From contig JALLLT010000005.1 in the NCBI GenBank assembly GCA_025266875.1, forward strand, positions 806,001 to 870,000: a stretch of DNA of 64,000 bases, given 5' to 3'. Within the stretch, counting starts at the first letter, position 1; every line of letters begins with the position of its first letter. Of this stretch, positions 46,072-56,606 are shown piece by piece. Under the pieces are notes generated by a model. That model was not told the DNA's origin, made no database searches, and worked only from the letters and a program-made list of their open reading frames with translations. The position numbers and the translations under genes are program-made. Source of the DNA: Fennellomyces sp. T-0311. Lineage: Eukaryota; Mucoromycota; Mucoromycetes; Mucorales; Lichtheimiaceae.

Positions 46072-47766
46072 TTACTTTGCTGCATCGCATATCTTTTTCA
46101 TCAATGCCCGCTTCATGAACTGTTCTCTGGCAAGCGTCCGTGTACACTATCAAACAATAATGAATACAAATCCTCCTCAGCCATTTGTTTGCGCCTTCCA
46201 ACTTACCTTGACGAACGTCGTTAGATCAATCCTCTCGGAATTTAATGCCTTGCCCAAATAATAAATGGTATCGACAATGGCATTATCGTCAGCCACAAGG
46301 TCGAATAATCTACGCGATATCGATTTAGCATTCGCCCCAGTTAAAGCAGGAATCCACTTACTGATTGTACACAACGGTGGTACCACACAGCGCTTCATCT
46401 ACTGCAAGATCCGGCATTGCATTCACCGTGCTTGTTATTTCCTCAATCTCCTTCCCTCGCGTCCGTAACAGCTGTATGTTATCTTGCAACCGACGGACCA
46501 TATCCGCCCACATATGCTGTTCCTGATCGATCCGCATCTCACCGTCATTCAACTGTCGATTGATCATAAGCAATCGATCCATTTCGCCGGATACAGCGAG
46601 ATTGAACGCCTGCATCCGCTCCGTCATCTTTCTATACAGATTTTCTTGTAACTCGCGTTCGCGACTGCCTTTAGGTAGTGATGATGATGGTAGTGAGGGC
46701 GGCGGAATGGGTGCTACTGCTTGACGACTCGCCAATGTCGGTAGCGAGGAGGATCTGGGTGCTCCACTACTTGTTGTGGTGGTGGGAACCGGTGGTGGGG
46801 TTTGGGCAGTGGGAGGAGTGCCATAGCCTCCAGGACTCAAACTCATTGCCTACAATACATTTTTTTATCAGCACCATCCTCCATGTTTACCAAATAGAAA
46901 ACTTACCGCGAGCCCTTGGTGGATGTTGTAATAAGCAGTGCCATCGCCTGCCCATCTCGGAGAGGGAGTGTCGGATGCATTGGAAGGTGAATACGGCTGT
47001 GAAGGCGTCGAGGTGGATGAGACGGGAGGAGGAGGCGGTGGTGGTGGTGTTGAATTGAGCTTTCCGGGAATCGAGGGTGGAATCATGGGACTCGACGAAG
47101 CGGGCGACGATGACGGAGGTTTGGTATAGACGGGTGGTTCCTGACCAAAGACTTGTTGGAGTATAGCGACGAGTTCAAGAAGTGTATGTTTCTGGAATAG
47201 AACACAATTATGAACTGCACTCTACGCTTATATGTGCAATATATATATATATATATATATATAAACTTACGTTGACGTCCGTCTGCCATGAAGATCGATA
47301 GGGATGATAGCATAAACCACTCTTATCGACGTGTTTGCCTTCGCGCACCAACATGTTTGCAGTTGGCTTCACAAACGGAATAGGTGGGTGCTGAGGATAC
47401 TCGCTGGGAATCCAAAACGCAACAGGAATATTGTATGGTATCGATCGATAAGTAATAGGAATCGTTCCATAGAGACACAATAGCAACTGCGTGTTTCCGT
47501 CATTGTAGGCTATCTAATGTCAATAAGCCAAGTCACTCAATACTCAATGGAACATACTGAAAGTATTCATCTCGGGTTTTAACGAAATGTACGTCGTTAG
47601 CACCGCATCGACATCTCGAAAGGTACGATCCGGGTCGTTGTACTGAAAGAGAGAGAGACGCAAGTGTTAGCGAGTTTTGGCCAGTAAGACCAATTGTCGA
47701 AAATGAAAAAAAAAAACCACTTGCGTTTTGAAGTACTGTTCGCAACCAGCGCTTAATGTTGTCCAT
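46072..47766 (-). CDS. VPS23: ESCRT-I subunit Vps23/TSG101
   Basis: Recognises ubiquitinated cargo and sorts it into multivesicular bodies. MDNIKRWLRTVLQ starts at 47766; the UEV domain continues YNDPDRTFRDVDAVLTTY, YNDGNTQLLLCLYGTIPITY, PVAFWIPSEYPQHPPIPFVK and HVDKSGLCYHPY. A Pro-rich linker (PPPPPPPPVSSTSTPSQPYS) follows. Then a coiled coil (RERELQENLYRKMTERMQAF, MINRQLNDGEMRIDQEQHMW) and the steadiness box, ISRRLFDLVADDNAIVDTIY followed by LGKALNSERIDLTTFVK. The last intron (GTAAGT to GATAG) adds CTRTLAREQFMKRALMKKIC before the stop at 46072. The first intron appears to use a GC donor (AAC/GCAAGT); a GTACTT donor four codons earlier is the alternative. At least six introns; one contains a (TA)n tract. 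Confidence 0.92.
47239..47263. repeat. (TA)n microsatellite inside a vps23 intron
   Basis: Twelve alternating AT units lie directly upstream of the exon that reads on the minus strand into the UEV domain. Probably length-variable between isolates. Confidence 0.9.
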
Positions 47767-48874
47767 GCAGAAAATTCGCAAACTTGCTCCTGGTGGTTTC
47801 TTTGAGTTTGGTACAAGGCCTTTCTGCAGCTGGAGACTGCGCGAAGAGCGAGCCTTGCTTCGCACCCCATTGGATCTCCGAACAGCAACCATACTTGGCG
47901 TGTGTATGCAACGAACCCTGCTAGTCATATGACTCGCCTCATTGTTGCTCTGCTTTATACCCTTATATGTCCTTGTATCGGCCTTGATTTTTTTTATTCT
48001 TTTGTTGCTGGAGCCATACTTTCAGTACAAGATCTTGGTTTATGGAAGTGACGACGCACGAACTTCCTGGCGCATAACAGTCTTTCGATTGGGCATGTTT
48101 TATTTAATTTCGCCCACTGTGCTTGCTGCTGGTCAGTGAACAATATATAAAGCTGGTAAAGATCAATGATTACCTCCATAAAAAAAGCAATTATGGAGCC
48201 GTTGGATAAGAGTAAAGTAGAACTCGTTAAAATGAAGAAGCTGATTGATTGACAGCAGTAGCCCCCTTTTTTAAAGCCATGCATCACTGCTGGTGGATAT
48301 GGCTCAGCTTCCGGCACACCGGAGAGCCACGGCACATAATGCCGATTTTGGATAAACCTCTGCCTCATATTCGTCATACAAGCGGTTCATTGGATTTGTA
48401 GCTCCAAGTAGCATAAATACTAATGAAGACAACGGTGGGTCAGTTAACTGGAAGTTATATGTTAATACAATAGAGGAGAACTTACGCGGCCGTCAGAAAA
48501 GCCCATCTATATATACGTACGTATCAGTACAACTGAAAAATGGAAAGGAACGTACAAGCTATCAAGTGAATAGTCTTAAACTTTTATAGTACTATAACAT
48601 AATCCGAAAGTAGACAAATCAGCAAGAACGGAGGGTACGACTGGCTGCGACTCGCTGTAATGTTTCATCTGTTACATGGCATATGTAAGTGAATAAAACA
48701 CGCGACTGTTGTGCGACAGGGTGCTTTCAGCCAAAGTTGGAGCTCCATTGTATAATAGATACCATATGCAATATATCTATAATTCGACAAAATAGAAACA
48801 TCTTTTATAATCCACGTATGAGCTACGCGAGTAGCTGTATTTTATTATCCATGAAACATACGGTCTCTCAAAGT
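47767..48874. other. Intergenic, between vps23 and the membrane-protein gene
   Basis: About 1.1 kb. A 65-codon plus-strand hydrophobic frame at 47942-48139 (MLLCFIPLYVLVSALIFFIL) has no support beyond its length and is not called. The rest is AT-rich and featureless. Confidence 0.4.
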
Positions 48875-50034
48875 TTATGACGGGCTTGGCAAGGTCAAAT
48901 TCCTGTCAAGTACGGCACGACCAAGGCTGATAGACATGTCTATGTAAAAAGTGGACGAAAGTTGATTATAAGTAAACCCAGGGATGTACTGCGACCCGTA
49001 AGGGTAAAAAGGTAGTCCAAGTTGTTGTTGCTTCTTTCTTTCCTCCTCCAACAGTGATGAAGCACTAGAAGGAGTACGTAGAGCCGGTTATAGTCAGTGA
49101 CGCGAATATAAGCAAGTGTGTAATGATTTAAAAAGAATTTTACTAGCGATCAATTTTGTAGATGGAGAGTTTTCATGGTTCATCGGCAGAGTCAACGTTG
49201 TATCCGAACGAGGACGCTGCAATGGAGAGGCTGGAAAGTAAATACTTTTCTTGGATAGTATATGATCGTTGTGAAGTAAATGGATTAGGACATTTTGTTT
49301 ACTGTATGGGTATTTATGTTTTCCTTCCTCATACTCGTTATAATTTCATGAACTCGAAAGACACGCTGCACTTCTTGAATTCGGATTCTAGCACCATCAG
49401 CATGACCGCGAACGTATTGTTTAGCGCTCCTATCATGAACAAGGCGCACAATATGCCTTCTGCAGAGAAAAAAGAGCCAATGGCCAGACCCAATTTTTAC
49501 ACTGGCTAAGAAACAGCGCAGGGTCAAAGGTAATAATCAATGACGGGAAACATTACGATACCTAGTATGTATCAGAAGCAGATGTAAGTCGATGAGGTAT
49601 TACTAGATAAAAGTCAAACGTCAACTTGACTAAAAGAGGTCCAGCAAAAAGGAAAAAGTTCAATACATAGTTACTTGATCAGTGAAACAGATCGTTTCTG
49701 ACGTAAGTTTCCAGCGAATACCCAGCACAGAAACACCCGCTAGTAGGGCCGCCAGGGTCCATTTTGCATTGTTGTGACACTGTTATTAAGGTAAAAGATA
49801 GCGGATCTTGTATAACGTACCGGTGTTTCATGGATAAGGGCGCCACGCTTGTGCCTGAGAACAACAGTATCTTAGGTAATCAGAAGCGGATGGCGATATC
49901 AAGCTAGATCCATAGGCCTTAGATGCTGCGGTGATATGGTCGCGGGATAGATGGGCTGCCGATAAAAAAAACGTGAGCGTATTCCAGTAGATCTCCAAGG
50001 TCGGAATGGCAAGTTTGCAGTTTTCCCGAGCCAT
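48875..50034 (-). CDS. Multi-exon membrane protein of unknown family (model incomplete)
   Basis: Three pieces look real. The C-terminal exon (48875-49064) follows the acceptor CCTTCTAG and reads SLLEEERKKQQQLGLPFYPY, then SQYIPGFTYNQLSSTFY, ending LTLPSPS. An exon at 49675-49779 is exactly 35 codons in phase 0, between a CCG/GTACGT-to-AACAG intron and a GTAACT donor; it contains the membrane helix WTLAALLAGVSVLGIRW. A further stretch after the strong acceptor CTCTTTTTTCTCTGCAG (exon from 49459) reads GILCALFMIGALNNTFAVML, a second helix. The likely start is MARENCKLAIPTLEIYWN at 50034. I could not connect every exon in one frame, so the limits and phases in the middle are uncertain. A tetraspan-like protein is possible; no family named. 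It diverges from phosphomannose isomerase with 102 bp between starts. Confidence 0.5.
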
Positions 50035-50136
50035 AGTTGCATTTTCCCGCAAATGGTTAAAAAAAGAGGGATCTGCAATGGTCCAATTTTAATCGTTTCT
50101 CTCTCTCGCTCTCTCTTTTTTTTTATTTCACACACA

Positions 50137-51564
50137 ATGACCCACTCCGCTATCTATCGTCTCCTCGCAAAGACTCAATCGTATGATTGGGGCAAGCTAG
50201 GCAACGTGTCAAAGGTTGCTCGTTACGCGCAACAGTCAGGCGAAACCATCGATCCGGCAAAGCCTTATGCAGAATTGTGGATGGGCACCCATCCCAATGC
50301 TCCTTCCGTTGTCATGGATGACGCCCACACGCCACTCAAAGAACTCATTCACGAATACCCTGAACTCAGCACACAGACACTCTATGAGCAGTACAACGGT
50401 GATCTGCCGTTCTTGTTCAAGATCCTTTCTATTCGCAAAGCGCTGTCTATCCAGGCCCACCCCGACAAGACCCTGGGTGCTCGCCTGTTCAAAGAATTCC
50501 CTAATACCTACAAGGTAACACATACAATAAGCTGGGTTATGCAACAGAACAACTCATCTGTTCCCTCCCTTATTATCAGGATCCCAACCACAAGGTATAT
50601 ATATATATTCACACATGCACACACACACATAGCTTCAAGAATGCTGACGAACGCGTGCATGAGAATAGCCCGAAATGGCAATCGCCCTCACTCCTTTTGA
50701 AGCCTTGTGTGGTTTTAGGCCACTCGATGAAATTGCAGCCCACATAGAACGCTACCCAGAGATGGCTGAACTGATTGGTGCCGACGTTGCTCAACAGTTT
50801 TACGCCACGATTCAAGAAGACGATGAGGCACAGAATAAGGCCGCATTAAAATCCGTATTCAGTGCGCTGATGCATAGCTCACAAGAAGACGTGACAGCCC
50901 AGCTGTCAAAACTGTTGGATCGACTGCGGGACACTGAGGATCCAATGGCTGAGCTGGTGGTGCGTTTGGATCAGCAATACCCAGGTGGCGACATTGGTAT
51001 TTTCTCTACCTTGTTGCTCAACTACGTTACCATGGAGCCCGGCCAGGCCATGTTCCTGGGTGCAAATGAACCACACGCATACTTATCTGGAGGTAAAAAA
51101 AAAAAGAGGGAAAGGGTGACCAAAGCATCGGTGGACTCACCATGGTAACAGATTGTGTGGAGTGCATGGCAGCAAGCGATAATGTCGTGCGTGCCGGTCT
51201 CACACCAAAGTTCAAAGACGTCGATGTGCTGGTTGATATGTTAACATACCGGTACGGTTCTGCCGAATCACAAAAAATGACGCCACAATCGTTCGGTCAA
51301 CACTCGCTGTTGTACGATCCACCCATCGACGAGTTCTCAGTCGCATTAACACAGCTAAAGTCCGGCGAAACAGAAGAGCACGAACCCGTTCCAGGTCCCA
51401 GCATCATGATTGTCACTGGAGGAAACGGTACCTTGAAGGCAGAGGGATCCGAGTTTGAACTAGAGGAAGGCTACATCTATTTCATCGGGGCCAATATTGT
51501 GATATCCGCAGATGCGGAGGAGTCAGGGTTGGAGTTCTATAGAGCTTTCACCGTCCCCACGTAA
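50137..51564 (+). CDS. PMI40: Mannose-6-phosphate isomerase (type I phosphomannose isomerase)
   Basis: Zinc enzyme interconverting fructose-6-P and mannose-6-P, supplying GDP-mannose for wall mannans and glycosylation. Exons 50137-50514, 50580-50594, 50669-51092 and 51152-51564 total 1230 nt, giving 409 residues. It starts MTHSAIYRLLAKTQSYDWGK. Zinc ligands are visible: Gln and His in SIQAHPDK (about 106, 108), Glu in HKPEMAIALTPFEALCGF (about 133) and His in GANEPHAYLSG (about 267). CMAASDNVVRAGLTPKFKDV is the second family signature. Exon 2 is a 15-nt microexon encoding only DPNHK, directly before the PEMA zinc-ligand segment. The 5' leader is a CT tract (CTCTCTCTCGCTCTCTC). Flanking introns carry TA and CA repeats. 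Confidence 0.95.
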
Positions 51565-52558
51565 ATAAACCATCCATAACTGCATCATTTCATTCTTCAT
51601 AAGCTGAGAATAGTTTCCTGCCTTATGACACTCCGAGGAACGTTTACGCCGTTACACGTGGCAGCGTACGTTCCGAGGAAGCAAATCCCCACTAGGCTTC
51701 CTCGGAAGAGCTGTCATTGGCCGATCATTTTTAGGGCGCCAAAAAATTGATTCCTTGTCTAATCAATTATCACCACGCGCTTTGGAGCTGTCCCACGTTT
51801 GACAATGTGCGTAAACATGCAATGGCATTCTGAACTATTTTGTAGACATGCCGATGGCTGTCAAAGATGACAAGCAGGATCTATTCCTGATGAAGCACTA
51901 CGAATGGTCCCTGAATTATCGACAGCTACACTTGAAACGAGAAAAGCTAACGTCAGTTTGTCCTCTATCGAAAGGACAGCTGCGTACCCAACTGGACCCA
52001 GGTCTGCAGAGACTTGTTCCGCAAATTTGTAACGAATAAGATGAACGTTGGCCGAACATGATTTGTCGATATTATCCTTGGCGTTGCCCAGAAAACAGAA
52101 AAGACAGTTGTAGTACCAAGAACATATATAAGTAATGATGGGCAAGACAATACAAAAGATTTCAATGAAAAAGCAAGCGTTTGATGGCGTCGATCTAGTA
52201 AATGCTCACAGAAGTGGCTCAGCAAATTCATTAGTCAAGTCGACATGCAGCTGATGTGCAGCATTTCAAACAAAAGCCGAATATTTCATGTTAACGTATC
52301 AAGCAAGCCTAATTAATTTGTCACTTGGTACCAGTTTCAATGACAAAGTCAGATCCCAAGCAAATAGAGCAATACGCACTAGATATCTCTCTAATTTTGT
52401 CGATTTAAGCACTCATAATAAACTTTTCTTCCACAAAATTGCATTCTATGGATGCATGAATTGAATGGGCGGAAGTTGATGTACTTGTTTGCGGAAAGCA
52501 TAGATGTTTACATCATTGAATTGTAACAAGTGTCACACATGAAAGCAAAAGTTTGACT
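51565..52558. other. Intergenic, downstream of phosphomannose isomerase
   Basis: About 1 kb. Contains CCGAGGAA/TTCCTCGG inverted words at 51633-51703. A 63-codon plus-strand frame at 51848-52039 (MPMAVKDDKQDLFLMKHYEW) reads somewhat like protein, but is isolated and unassigned. Confidence 0.35.
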
Positions 52559-52769
52559 TTACTTCCTTTCGCCCAAGTAACAGTTGCACTGGCTGCAACA
52601 GATCCAGATATTGTCATGACGACATCTGTCAAACACGGAAAAGTCGTGTTCAGCTTCTTTCCTCATGTGACCTGAGAGCTGGTTCGATCGAAAAGGAGTA
52701 ATATCACTGGCGCTTTGAATGATAGTTAATTGAATGTTTGTTGCACCGAGTAAGTGTTACTTACTGCAT
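52559..52769 (-). CDS. Cys/His microprotein, copy 1 (50 residues, single C-x-H-x6-C-x2-C module)
   Basis: Exon 1 is 5 nt, ATGCA (52765-52769), followed by GTAAGT; the acceptor GCGCCAG leads into exon 2 (52559-52706). The product starts MHDITPFRSNQLSGHMRKEA, carries CRHDNIWICCSQC and ends NCYLGERK. It aligns without gaps to copy 2 at 56290, with about 25 identical positions in 46, including MxDITPF, SGHMR, the Cys/His residues and WICCSQCN. Such conservation through an intron and 3.5 kb of divergent sequence indicates a real gene. It is too short to be found by length alone. It has the same module and gene structure as the 15-module protein at 13262. Function unknown; zinc binding inferred. 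Confidence 0.62.
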
Positions 52770-52877
52770 GTTTTAGAAGGTTGCACGAGTATAGAGCCCG
52801 ATGCTAGCAACAATGCCGAGTTTTCGTTTTGATCGTAAAGTCGTCAATTTCAAAAATATTGGGTCGCCGTGTGTTGT

Positions 52878-52884
52878 TGAGTCA
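52878..52884 (-). promoter_or_regulatory. TGACTCA (Gcn4/AP-1-like) site upstream of microprotein copy 1
   Basis: On the minus strand, TGTTGTCACTCATCGATGACTCA lies 109-115 bp before the ATG. The matching block before copy 2 keeps TGTTGTCACTCGTCG and TGACTCA at 111-117 bp. Intervening sequence is much less conserved, so this is a candidate bZIP site. Confidence 0.5.
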
Positions 52885-53184
52885 TCGATGAGTGACAACA
52901 GCACTTGTGTACTCATTGTTTCGGCATTAAGCGCTATGGGAACGAGATGGACATTATAGTGATGCTACAGAGAACCCAAAAGAAGCACGATTTCCTTGCT
53001 ATCGATAATGCGTATACTACACAACATCGAATCCACCCACGGTGGCAATCGGGTTAATGATAAAAAAAAAACCATATTCAGATGAATTCAAGCTATAAAG
53101 GAGGGTACATAATTTTTATTTGGGGATATACGTGAGTAATAGTACATATACATCTCTGAATATGAGGAATAGATAGATCTCACA

Positions 53185-55312
53185 CTATTCGATGAGTAAT
53201 GTGATGTCTTTCTGCTTAAGTGGATCGACATAAGTCTCCCATGACTTGGTAGTGTTGATAGGAAGGCAGTCTCGTATTTCAATTGTTTTCAAAGAGCTAT
53301 AGGGTGCCTCACGAATGAGACTTTGGACAGAACCGGCGTTGATGGCACGACAGCTTGTAAGTCTGAGGGTTTTGAGACTTTTCACCTTGGTAAGTGCCCG
53401 AATGGTAGAGGTATCCAATGTTACAAGTATATCGTTCAAATTAATTGTATTCAGCCGGTGGGATGACTTGCGAGCAACTTGGGTGAAAAACTCGGTCAAA
53501 ACATGGTTCGTAACATCAACGCAGTTGATAATTGTTAGGTTCTGAAGAGATTCAGATGATGATAGAGAGGACAACACGCCATTGCTCAGCACATCGCAAT
53601 CCCCAAGTATCAGAGTGTGCACTAGATGAAAGGAAGAAAAGAAGCTTCTGTACCAAACATGGCTTGTTGCTCGAAATGATACCAAATTGAGAGCCAAGCT
53701 CTGTATCTTGGACTGTACACTACGCTCCAGTATGCTTCGGAGATGGATCGAGCCATAAAGATGCACCAAAGTCAGATCGCTGAGGTTGGGGCTGTTGGGG
53801 ATTATTGTACCGAGGAAGCGCTCAATGGTAGGCACATATCCTTCGGGAAAGTGAGAGACATTTGTGTCTGACGCATACTTGAGTGTATGCAGCATACGAT
53901 ATGTGCGAGGCGCCCTGTTTGTGTCATAACTTCCGTAATTAAGAGCATCACGGTGGGGATGGAAAATGGTGAGCCGTTGTAGAGAGTGCGATTGGTGTTC
54001 AATTTGCCTTGTTGACTGAGCAATATTGAAATGACGACCAAATTCGATCGCCATATACACGACGCCTCTCTCGAAGGGTGAATTATCGCAGCCAGCTACT
54101 TCCGGCAATCCTTCTGTGCAATTGAGGCCGAGTGCCTTTAACTTGGCGCAGTACTTTGTAATTTTTTTGCGGAGGCAAGGTGCCCCAAAAGGTTGTGTGC
54201 TGGATGATAGGAGTACCAGACGGCGAAGGTTCGGGCAAGCAGCAAGATGAGAGCAGAGCGTGTTGTAGCTCATACTGCCGTAGCAAAGCTCCAGATCGAT
54301 CAATTTCGTGCATCCAGGTGAAGAACGCGCATCTTGATCCGAAAACGAAATGGTGCCATCCGTTGTGTAAGAGAGTTGTCTGATTTTCGGACATGAGCCG
54401 AGCACCATGAGCAAAGGGAAGGATTTACCGGAGCCAAAGTCGAGTTTCAAAGAATCCAACGTGTTTCGTACCTGCCATATAGATATAGCAAGATCTTCCG
54501 AAGTTATGTTTTCAAAAAATGCCCCTACGTGGTACAAACAGTGGCATAAGCAGAAAGTGTAAGACCCTCAAACATTCATGGCGTAGCTAACCTTTAAGTG
54601 AAAGCATCTTTAAATTTGTAAAAATACCATTTTTCAAATAAGCGAGATATCGTTTGTTGAGATTGACCGATGAAAGATTGGCAAGCTCCAGTCGAAGAAC
54701 GTGGTATTTGACAAACGGAATGGCGTCACATACTGCTTGATCCAGTTCTGTACCTGTTTGTTTGACGATAGCGGAATGCCACCATGTGTCACATCGTGAT
54801 ACTTGATTGCGCCATTTCAGACACACGTTTAAACACATCCAGACATGTTCAGGATGCAGGTAGGCTAGTACTTTATGTAAAAGTTCCAATGGCAGGTTTC
54901 CGACAATATCAAAGCGAGACTGTGCAGCAAGCTGAGCTGCGTTCTTCTTTACTAGCATTAAACGATATTTGGGATGTGATTCCAACACAGCTTGAAGACC
55001 TTGACGGTAGTTTTCAGCAGCTAAGCTCGGCTTGCCGTTGCTTATGTGGATACTGCCGGCTCTGAGATACCCAGCAGTCGAGGTTGGTACATATTGAATC
55101 ATAAGCATTGCATCGTCCAGTGCTCGCGATAGTAACCCTTGTTTCTCGTATGCCACAGAACGGAGGTCCAGAAACTGCAAGACATGGCGTCTCATAAGTT
55201 CGTCCAGGCTTTGTGTGGATAGTTGGATGACCTCAGCGTATTTCCTCTCGGTCAGTGCATTATGGCCAGCCGCCATTCGCTCCTCGTGGTGGCATATGGG
55301 GTGGCTACCCAT
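53185..55312 (-). CDS. TPR / F-box / LRR protein (Pof3/Dia2-like architecture), intact
   Basis: Two exons, 54592-55312 and 53185-54524, joined by a GTTAGC to CACGTAG intron, give 686 residues from ATG 55312 (MGSHPICHHEERMAAGHNAL). Residues about 10-130 are TPR-like (ALTERKYAEVIQLSTQSLDE, YEKQGLLSRALDDAMLMIQ, AGYLRAGSIHISNGKPSLA). The F-box follows at about 150: DIVGNLPLELLHKVLAYLHP then VWMCLNVCLKWRNQV. The rest is LRR: LRRLVLLSSSTQPF, NLSDLTLVHLYGSIHL, LQNLTIINCVDVTNHVLTEF, LKTLRLTSCRAINAGSVQSL. The order TPR-F-box-LRR is that of fission yeast Pof3 and budding yeast Dia2, SCF receptors tied to replication and genome stability. Family expansion makes a one-to-one assignment unsafe. It is the intact relative of the pseudogenes at 15.4 and 20.1 kb, and is flanked by the two microprotein genes. 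Confidence 0.85.
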
Positions 55313-56289
55313 TGTGAAAGCGAGATAGATAAAAGACAACTGAGAGAAATGGTGCTTTGCAAAATTTATTTTTCAGACCAAGGTGCACAGTTGTGACGTG
55401 ATACACTACCTTGCAGACATCCACCGCCGCACACTACACAATGTAGTGCAATGCGCATGATATGTTTTACCTCGTTTCGTTTTATTTATATTTCTTTTAA
55501 AAAAGGGAGAGCTTCGCTCGAAAATATGTATGTTTAATCTACTTGGTCATTACATGAAGTAGCTTTCGTGCTGAATAATACAGTGTTCATCATGCACTAC
55601 ACTAATAGTATGTAAAAAGAGCATGTTCAGCAGACAGGTCATCAACGTTGAGAAAGCGATTAAAGATCTTGAAGTAACACCTAGTTATGTGTATGTATAT
55701 ATGCGCCGTAATAATGAATATTTATACTGACGACTTCCTTTGGGTTGACTTGGTATGGATAAACTGTGCCACTTTTTTTCGGTTTGTGAGAGATAGCAGT
55801 GCTTCCTCGCAAAAGTACCTTGTTGATTTTGGATATGTAAATGTCAACAGCGGTCATGCTAACGAGCGCTTGTAAGAAGAGTATACATACGTAAAAATTT
55901 TCGACAACGTCGCGTTCATTCTACAATGAATGTCTTCTTTGTATTTTCTGCCCTTTTGAATCCGTTTTCTACGCCCCGGCTGATATGAAGTGTTTCGGTC
56001 AATACGTCAATGCTGATGTTGATGTGTACAGTAACAACCACTTGCCACACATAATGTTACGCAACGTCTAAATAATAATTGTTTTTAATAAAGGATTTAA
56101 AGTAAAAATTCTTTAGCACATATTAAAAAAGGTTCTTAGTTTCATCTTCCATTTAAACTCTACTAAATGAATGCTTCTCTCAAACTCATTGAATGCGACC
56201 AAGATGGATTTATTTACTTGCTAAAAGCTAAAGTGTTCATAGCATCGGACTCTAACAAGTATCCACAGGTAGCCATGTTTGACATTCAC
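55313..56289. other. Intergenic, upstream of the TPR/F-box/LRR gene
   Basis: About 1 kb. It holds the F-box gene's promoter and the 3' flank of microprotein copy 2. A 62-codon frame at 55687-55875 is not convincing. No repeat or exon recognised. Confidence 0.4.
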
Positions 56290-56489
56290 TTAACGCATAT
56301 ACTTGTTGCATTGGCTGCAGCAGATCCATCTGGTGCCATGCGAGCAGGGGTCAAGCGCATCAAAGTTGCGAAGGTCTTCTTCTCTCATGTGACCTGAGCC
56401 GTTGCGTGCCTGGAAAGGAGTAATATCGCTGGGGCTAAAAGACCATCTATGAGGGTTTGCTGCGACCAAGAGAGTATTACTTACTTCAT
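56290..56489 (-). CDS. Cys/His microprotein, copy 2 (47 residues, single C-x-H-G-x5-C-x2-C module)
   Basis: Exon 1 is 5 nt, ATGAA (56485-56489), then GTAAGT. The acceptor TAGCCCCAG gives exon 2 (56290-56428). The product starts MNDITPFQARNGSGHMREED, carries CSHGTRWICCSQC and ends NKYMR. Choosing a different nearby AG (CTTTCCAG) would truncate the product after a few codons, so the acceptor is decided by conservation with copy 1. A TATA-like TATAAATA lies about 57 bp upstream and a TGACTCA site 111-117 bp upstream. The module matches C-x-H-G-x5-C-x2-C of the tandem-repeat protein at 13262. Soluble, no signal peptide. Function unknown. Confidence 0.62.
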
Positions 56490-56599
56490 GTTTTCGAATG
56501 TTCTTGAGTGAATAGTGAATCAGATAGTAGCAAAAACGACGAGTATTTATACTGGTAATAAGGTCGTCAATAGTAAACGTTTTGAGTCGTTTTGTTCAG

Positions 56600-56606
56600 T
56601 GAGTCA
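56600..56606 (-). promoter_or_regulatory. TGACTCA (Gcn4/AP-1-like) site upstream of microprotein copy 2
   Basis: It sits in a block (GTACTGTTGTCACTCGTCGC then TGACTCA) conserved with the region upstream of copy 1, at nearly the same distance from the ATG. This suggests shared control by a bZIP factor (inference). Confidence 0.5.

Noticed and set aside
49162..49509. 115-codon plus-strand frame (MESFHGSSAESTLYPNED)
   Set aside because: It is antisense to the hydrophobic minus-strand exon and has no family similarity; judged a shadow, though not excluded.
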